DNA of 64,000 nt from Atherix ibis (taxonomy: Eukaryota > Arthropoda > Insecta > Diptera > Athericidae). The position numbers and the translations under genes were made by a program. This document shows positions 57,899 through 64,000 of the stretch, one piece after another. The DNA lies in assembly GCA_958298945.1 (NCBI GenBank), contig OY282606.1, forward strand, positions 51,783,920-51,847,919, in the 5' to 3' direction. A model generated the notes under the pieces. That model saw only the letters and a program-made list of their open reading frames with translations, was not told where the DNA came from and made no database searches. The stretch's first letter is position 1, and each line of letters opens with the position of its first letter.

Positions 57899-60794
57899 CA
57901 ACATAAAAGAGCTCTCGTAATTTAAGTGTTAATATAAAAACCAAAAAATGAAAAAAAATCATATAAATATCAAGTTTAAAAATATGTGTTACTAAGAACC
58001 AATTTATTTCTGATCATTTTTTTCCTTAAAGTTAAACTATTAACAAAACTGTGTCCTTAAAATAATATAAATAATAATATATTTTTAGTCGTATGAAAAT
58101 TTATAGAAACAGAGCAATTCAAAATTTATTATGAACGAACGTAGAACATGAAGAAATAATTTTGTTTTTCACAAATATATTTTCAATTGAAAAAAAAAAA
58201 ATATATTTTCAACAAAAAAATATTTAATTACGAAAACAAAAAAGTGCAACCGCAATAATTGAGGAAATTTCATGGTACATTGTCACCGACTTCAAGAAGG
58301 TCTCATTGAATGCAGAATTCCAGTTTGAGATTCCAGAATCAAATATGTTGTTTAATAAAAAGTGTGAAAAGTACTTTTACTCAACAAAAAAAAAAAAAAC
58401 AAAGTAAAAAACATAAATAAAATAATATAAAATCAATTTTAAATGCACAAGGAAGACATAGTATCAAAAACTCAAAATGAAGCGAAAGAGAAAAATAAGG
58501 AAAAATAATTCCTAACCAGGAATAGGTATTTTAATCATTCCAATGTGGAATAAGAGATTGACACGCGATCCACAATCTATTCCACCCTGGTCTCATTCCC
58601 TTTTGAAAAAAAAAACAACCAAAAACCAAAAAGAAAAGAAGGAATGTAAACGGAAGAAAAAGGAAGGCGACGAGTCGCGGTAAAAAAGGTCCATTAAAAT
58701 GCCGTAAAAACTTTTACGAGCATTGAGAGTCTTCTTAATACGATCTTTTATTATATTGGATACTTCTTCTTTCGCTCTGACATATCCAAAGATATCCAAA
58801 TATGGGCCCAAAACCGGGGAGTTTCCATGTACTCCTTCTCTTACAATACTCTACAAATGTTCGTATAGTCAAAGTCATTTCAGCACCACTTAAAGTACTC
58901 AAAAGATTTCCAAGTTTTAGAGGCTTTAACGATAGTAAAAGAGCGACAAAAAAAAAACACAAAAAAAAATAAGGAAAAAAAACGAGAATAAACAGAAAAA
59001 ACTGGCAACATTTCAGATTGGCAATTTGGCTGAAACGAATTTTGATGTCATCCACTTACAGGAATAGCAAGAGTGCACAACAAAGTATCGCCGCAATGGA
59101 ATTCTTACTTTTTGATTTTTGTTGCTCTTTAGTTTGTTCGGGTTTTTTAGTTAGAAAATTATTTTTTGTTGAATGAATCTTTTCTGTAAAATGCACTTGT
59201 GTCTGTTCAGAAAGATTTATTTAAAAATTATTTTATGCGAATCTCACAACTGAGAAGGTATTCATTTGGTTAATTAACTTGCGTCAATAGAACGAACCCA
59301 CCCAATCAACTAACAACTAACTAAAATATAATTATTAGTTTCTAAATGGCGTATTTGAACAAAGCATCTTTTGTTCACATCTTTCATTGCTTCGTAACCA
59401 ACAGCATTCCTTGTTTATCCTACGATTTCGAAAAAAGAGCGCCCTCAAAATGAGGCAGGAGTTCAGAAATACTTATAGTTTCTCTCTGTACAATGTTATT
59501 CATGAAATTTATTTAAAATCAAAGAAATTCGTTGTTGTCCTTTTTATTATTTTCACCATAAAATAAGTGAGAAAATTTTATGGGCTATAATTAATAATGT
59601 CCATCTTTAATAATAAGTGAGTCAATCATTAGTTTCCATTCTCTCCTTATTATTAAAGCAACTCAATAGAAAGATTTTCGAAAATATTGTGTACAATAAT
59701 AGTAAACTTTAAAAGAATTTTTATGATAATTAAATCAAAGGAAAATTTAAGAAGTAAAAATTAAATAATGCTCAAAATTGCACCCAAAAAGAAAAAAAAA
59801 TTGCATTTGGAAGGAAGACAGCAAACGGCAAAAGAAAAGCAAAAACAAAAACAGCACAATCCAATCAGAATGACGGAAAGATGCATGCCGCTCTGCTTGT
59901 ACTCACGTATAAGTCGTGGGGTAGCATTCGAACGAACGAAATGAATGCATAACATGCTGTCAGTGCCACCTATTGCATACGAAGGGCACTGCGATCGGTA
60001 ATGCAGTGCTCACGTTATTCATTTGCTTTATTGAACAGAAAGCCGACGCGCGATAGTATTCAGCATTCAGACAGACATCGAATATGCGCAATAAAAGGGA
60101 GAATGTTCAGCTCTAAAAGCAAAGCAATTGTTACAAACCAAAATCTCGATAGTTTTTATGAAAAAAAAAATAAGATTTTCTCCTTTTATATAGGAAATCT
60201 ATAATATTTTTATTAAATATTAATGAAAATATATTATTTTTATAAGCAAAAATCGATTTGTTTTTTTTTTTTTTTTTGATAAGAAAATGCGTTCATGTCT
60301 GATAGTCGGATTACGATAGAAAATAAGCACTTTCATTGGTTCTAACATAAAAAAGAGTTGATTGATTTTCGTAGAATATTTGGTTTTGTCTTTTTCTGGT
60401 ATTTTTAGATTTGAATCAGAAATAAAATTAAATTCAACATTAAACTTAGGAGGATTAAAAAATTTCATAGTTTTTTTTTTGTAAATCACTAAAAATAAGT
60501 TCTTAGTTGATAAGAACCAGCCGATTTTATGGTAAAGATCTCACAACCATAACAGAAAAAAATACTGAATTGGGGATGTTTCACTAGCATACGAGAAATC
60601 ACGTGGCCAATTTTTGAAAATGTCGCAGTTTTAGTCATAACTAATGAGGGTGATTATTCACAATAAACAGATTTATCATACGTTTCATAAGCAAAATTTT
60701 TTATGGCATACAAGAAATTTTTAAATTTTTTATTATTAAATTTAAGTTAAATTTTTAATCGATAGATCAAATTATTGTTAATATATTTATTAGA
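57899..60794. other. AT-rich upstream DNA
   Basis: No gene or transposon recognised. 58500-58920 and 59790-60110 are less AT-rich; their open frames show no known domain. Confidence 0.45.
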
Positions 60795-60796
60795 TA

Positions 60797-61669
60797 CTAG
60801 GTCTGTTCAAAAAGTATCGTGAATTTTGAATTTCCGAGCGTTACGTTTAATTGATTTTAGATTTTTTTTTTGGCGTTATGTTGGTACTCATGTCTCTCAC
60901 TTATGCCGAAAACTTATTCGGCCATTTGGAATGTTCAGTTAATTTTTGACAGCTGCTTTGCTTGCACGTGTTTTGGCACATCTTCGATTTTTGCCTCAAT
61001 TTCGACCAAAAACAGAATCTCATTAACATTGCTAAGGAGTTCGCGACAGAGGGTCATAACTGGTGACGAATCATGGAACCAAATCTCAATCATCCCAATG
61101 GAAGCAGCCGAACGAGCCAAGATTTAAAAAAGCGCGCCAAGTTCGGTCGAATGTGAAGGTTTTGCTTAGAGTTTTCTTTGATTTCAGGGGCGTGGTGCAT
61201 CATGAGTTCTTGCCACAGGATACAACGGTCAATAAGGAATATTAACTTGCGCAAGTTATGCGCAAGTTGCGCTAAGCAATCCGGTAGAAACGCCCGGATT
61301 TATGTAAGAACAAAAATTGGCTTTTGCACCATGATAACGCCCCTGCTCACGCATCGTTGCTTGTACGCGAATTTTTGGCCAAAAACAATACACTAATAAT
61401 GCCGAAGCCACCGTATTTCCCAGATCTGGCCACCTGTGACTTTTTTTTGTTCCCAAAACCGATTCATTGATCCTTTTTTTGGAATGGGCAAAAATCGAAG
61501 ACGAGCCAAAACACGTGCAACCAAAGCAGCTGTCAAAATTTAACTGAATATTCAAAATGGCCGAACTTGCCGGCATAAGTGAGAGGCATGAGTACCAACA
61601 TAACGCGAGCATCTAATAAACGTAACCCGTGGAAATTAAAAATTCGCGATATTTTTTGAACAGACCTCA
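60797..61669 (+). mobile_element. mariner family C copy 4 (C4), fold-back with long inverted arms
   Basis: TA at 60795-60796 and 61670-61671. The left arm (60797-60993) is the ordinary family C 5' end. The right arm (61488-61669) is also a family C 5' end, inverted, instead of the normal short 3' end seen in C1-C3. The arms share GGTACTCATG(T/C)CTCTCA, GACAGCTGCTTTG and GCACGTGTTTTGGC. Between them lies a transposase segment. Confidence 0.88.
60995..61460 (+). pseudogene. mariner transposase segment (C4)
   Basis: The segment begins in the middle of the protein (TCAATTTCGACCAAAAACAG, 60995) and contains VITGDESW with the first catalytic Asp, SSQWKQPNEP, VRSNVKVLLRVFFDFRGVVH, HEFLPQ, a stop after VNKEY, RPDLCKNKNWLLHHDNAPAH-type remnants in another frame with the second Asp, and MPKPPYFPDLATCDFFLFPK with the third. 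It stops there because the inverted arm follows. The Tyr-Gly-Tyr-Asp block after GDESW is deleted. Non-functional. Confidence 0.83.
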
Positions 61670-61671
61670 TA

Positions 61672-62533
61672 TTCTGCTTGATTGTAATATGTTTGTTGCT
61701 GTAGATAAGTGGTAAGTAAAAAAGATGTCGCCTTAAATTCTAAAATTTTAGATATTCTTTATTGCAAGTACTATAACGATTGGTGGTGCTGCTTCAAAAG
61801 TCATTTTGGAATACTATTGAATTACTTAAGATTTTTTTTGATATTATTGGCTCTAACTAATTTTTGTAAAACGTTTTCTTATGCCTACTAATATTAATAG
61901 TTGACAAAAATATTATGGTGTTATTCGATTCACTAGATAATCGCAGTTTGATCCCTTTAATAACGTAATACCAGTTTTTAACAAAGAATGAACATCACCT
62001 CCTTGGGAGTTATTTTACGGACGCACTGTTTTATATAGAGTTTTTTTTCAACCGTTCATTTTTAATATTAAATGTCATGCCTCGTTTGGTTTTGTTCACA
62101 ATTATTACAGTCAGTTGCTATTTAAACATGAACTATGTATTAGAAAACATTTAAATCTGAATTAATAATACTGTTACCAATGATTTTTCGTACGATTCTG
62201 GATTTAAAGTATTAGATTCGATAGAATAGCAGTCGAAACCGTACGTTCAAAAGGGCATTGATCAATTGTTCACTAGCCTATAAGTATTCAGCACGTCAAC
62301 AGTTAAAATTCTCTCAATCTCGTCTGGAAGTCTCAGGCACGTCGTTTGTAGAGGCATTATGGCGGGAAGTATACTTTCTTACCTGGTAGAATCATGTTGC
62401 TACTCGTATTAAGGGTGATTTTCAGTAGAGGGTAAAGTAACATAAATATTCTTCTACTCACTTACATTCACTTGCCATTTTGTACACTTTAAAATTTTGA
62501 AATAGTATTTGAAGTAGTTTTGGTGTAGATAAA
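61672..62533. other. spacer between C4 and A4
   Basis: Mixed composition; nothing recognised. One PHO-type GCCATTTT at 62474-62481. Confidence 0.45.
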
Positions 62534-63795
62534 CCAGGTGTATAAGCTTAAATCCGCTGTTTGGTCATAGATGGCGTGAGTGAACGTATTAAGCTACCAT
62601 GGGCACGCCATACTTTTTTTTTATGAGTTTGACATCTGCCAATATTAATCAGTGCAGATTGTCAGCAATTTCGTACAACAACATACATTTTTCCTTTGGT
62701 AATCATGTCTAGTTTTGTGCCAGAAAAAGAGCATATGCGGGAAGCTCTGCTTTTCTGCTTCAGTTTGAAGAAATCGGCTACCGAATCGCATCGAATGCCT
62801 TTCGAGGCCTATGGTGACAGTGCTTTATCGGCTGAGATTGGTTTCGTCGGTTCAAAGACGGCAATTTTGACTTGTGGGACAAGAACCATGAAAATCGGCC
62901 TAGGAAGTTTGAGGAACATCAATTGCAGGCTCTTTTGGACGAAGACGATAACCAATCGCAAAAACTGCTCGCGGAGCATTTGAGCGTTACTCAACTAGCC
63001 ATTTCCATGCATCTGCATGCCATGGGGAAGATTGAAGAGATCGGAAAATGGGTGCCGCCAGAATTGAACATTAGGCAGATGGAGGGACGCCAAAACACAT
63101 GCGAAATTTTGCTAGCTAGACAAAAAAGAAAGTCGTTCCTGCATCGGATTGTGATAGGTGATGAAAATTGGATATATTTCGAGAATCTTAAACGCAAGAA
63201 ATCGTGGGTTGATCCCGGCCAACCATCAACATCTTCCCCAAAACCAAATCTCTTCGAATGGAAGACGATGCTGTGCGTTTGATGGTATCAGCAGGGTATC
63301 GTCTACTATGAGATGTTGAATTAGCCCACCGCTACCATCCACAACTTATCAAATTGCACCGTGCTCTGCGTGAAAAAAGCACGGATTATCAACAAAGTAA
63401 TGACAAGCTGATTTTCCTCCACGACAACCCATCATGGCATACGTCAAAAACTGTCCGAAACTGCTTGGACACACTCAACTTGGAGGTGCTACCCCACACA
63501 GCTTATTCACCAGATCTGGCCTCTACCGACTACCATCTGTTTTCGTCGATGGGCCACGCGCTCGCTGAGCAGCACTTCGATTCTTACGACGACGTCCGAA
63601 AATGGCTTGATGAGTGGTTTGCCTCGAAAGAGAAGGAATATTTTTGGCATGGTATCCACAAATTGCCCGAGAGATGGGAAAAATGTGTAACTAGCGAAGT
63701 GCAAGTACTTTGAATAAATTTTTTTTTGCTTCCTATGAAAAAATAACACGTGTTTTTTTGACTATAAAACAGCGGATTTAAGCTTATACAACTGG
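62534..63795 (+). mobile_element. mariner family A copy 4 (A4), near full length
   Basis: Left end CCAGGTGTATAAGCTTAAAT preceded by AA (a mutated TA), right end AAGCTTATACAACTGG followed by TA at 63796-63797. 1,262 bp. Confidence 0.92.
62705..63713 (+). pseudogene. Mos1-like transposase, frameshifted (A4)
   Basis: ATG at 62705: MSSFVPEKEHMREALLFCFS. A small loss near 62829 (the ETTCRDW block) shifts frame. The second frame is open 62872-63282: LLAEHLSVTQLAISMHLHAM, KWVPPELNIRQMEGRQNTCE, IGDENWIYFENLKRKKSWVD with the first catalytic Asp (DEKW is DENW here), then a stop at LCV. The ILYYE region is damaged. HRALREKSTDYQQSNDK, FLHDNPSWHTSK with the second Asp and YSPDLASTDYHLFSSM with the third follow in an open frame to 63713. 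Non-functional. Confidence 0.9.
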
Positions 63796-63797
63796 TA

Positions 63798-64000
63798 GAT
63801 ATGGTATGATACTTAGGGTTTTATATTAAAAAAAGAAATTCCTAGTAAAATATCCATACTGACACTGGAAGATACGAACTTGAAATCCAAAATATTTGAT
63901 GCCACTTTTTATACAAGTCATAATACAATCGCCCACAATTTTTAACGTTCCTCTTGTGTATGCTGGCCTTTTTTCCAACATTTGGAATGAGAACAGGGTT
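63798..64000. other. window end, no feature seen
   Basis: About 200 bp of non-repetitive DNA; nothing recognised. Confidence 0.5.

Noticed and set aside
58593..59055. Two overlapping minus-strand frames of 72 and 106 residues
   Set aside because: Poly-Phe stretches from T/A-rich runs, no domain, frames overlap.
1..64000. CRISPR arrays, bacterial operons, tRNA or rRNA genes
   Set aside because: The DNA is eukaryotic with spliced exons; no regularly spaced short repeats, cloverleaf genes or rRNA-like sequence were noticed.

Overview
The window is very AT-rich insect nuclear DNA carrying the 5' part of a Hox gene, abdominal-A (abd-A), on the minus strand. Two coding exons are clear: exon 1 (37856..38127), whose N-terminus matches the start of Drosophila Abd-A closely, and exon 2 (36574..36821), which ends just after the YPWM hexapeptide. 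Both have consensus splice sites and phases that join into one continuous reading frame. The homeobox exon is not here. It must lie beyond coordinate 1, so the intron after the YPWM exon is longer than 36.5 kb. The Drosophila-like protein start and the many mariner elements suggest a dipteran, perhaps a lower (nematoceran) one, but the species cannot be fixed from this window.

Layout. 1..36573 is abd-A intron 2 (gene reads right to left). It is littered with decayed DNA transposons of the Tc1/mariner superfamily. I sorted these by ends and protein remnants into five families: A (Mos1-like, mauritiana type), B and E (mellifera-like), C (DD34D, subfamily not assigned) and D (DD41D, rosa-like). 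Between them lie two 5'-truncated fragments of one non-LTR retrotransposon, a degenerate tandem array of ~360-bp units (16.7-18.0 kb), a small inverted-repeat element, and AT-rich DNA that may hold enhancers. 36574..38127 holds the two coding exons and a 1,034-bp intron. 38128..56993 is the 5' leader and upstream region: long AT-rich DNA with islands of more balanced composition (43.85-44.26, 48.36-48.85, 49.6-50.3 and 52.6-54.6 kb) and no transposon I can recognise. 56994..63795 holds three more mariner copies (D3, C4, A4).

No transposase is intact: every copy has stops, frameshifts or deletions. The most informative structures are a five-unit ~127-bp tandem array that grew from the catalytic region of a DD41D element (5775-6400), a fold-back C element with long inverted arms (60797-61669), a LINE inserted into a mariner next to the codon of its third catalytic Asp with a 13-bp target duplication, and a recombinant A element with an internal duplication. 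I saw no sign of a wholly new system. The value of the window lies in the abd-A gene structure, the contrast between its transposon-dense intron and transposon-free upstream region, and the rearranged mariners. Upstream exons, promoter and Polycomb-type sites are proposed only as inferences.
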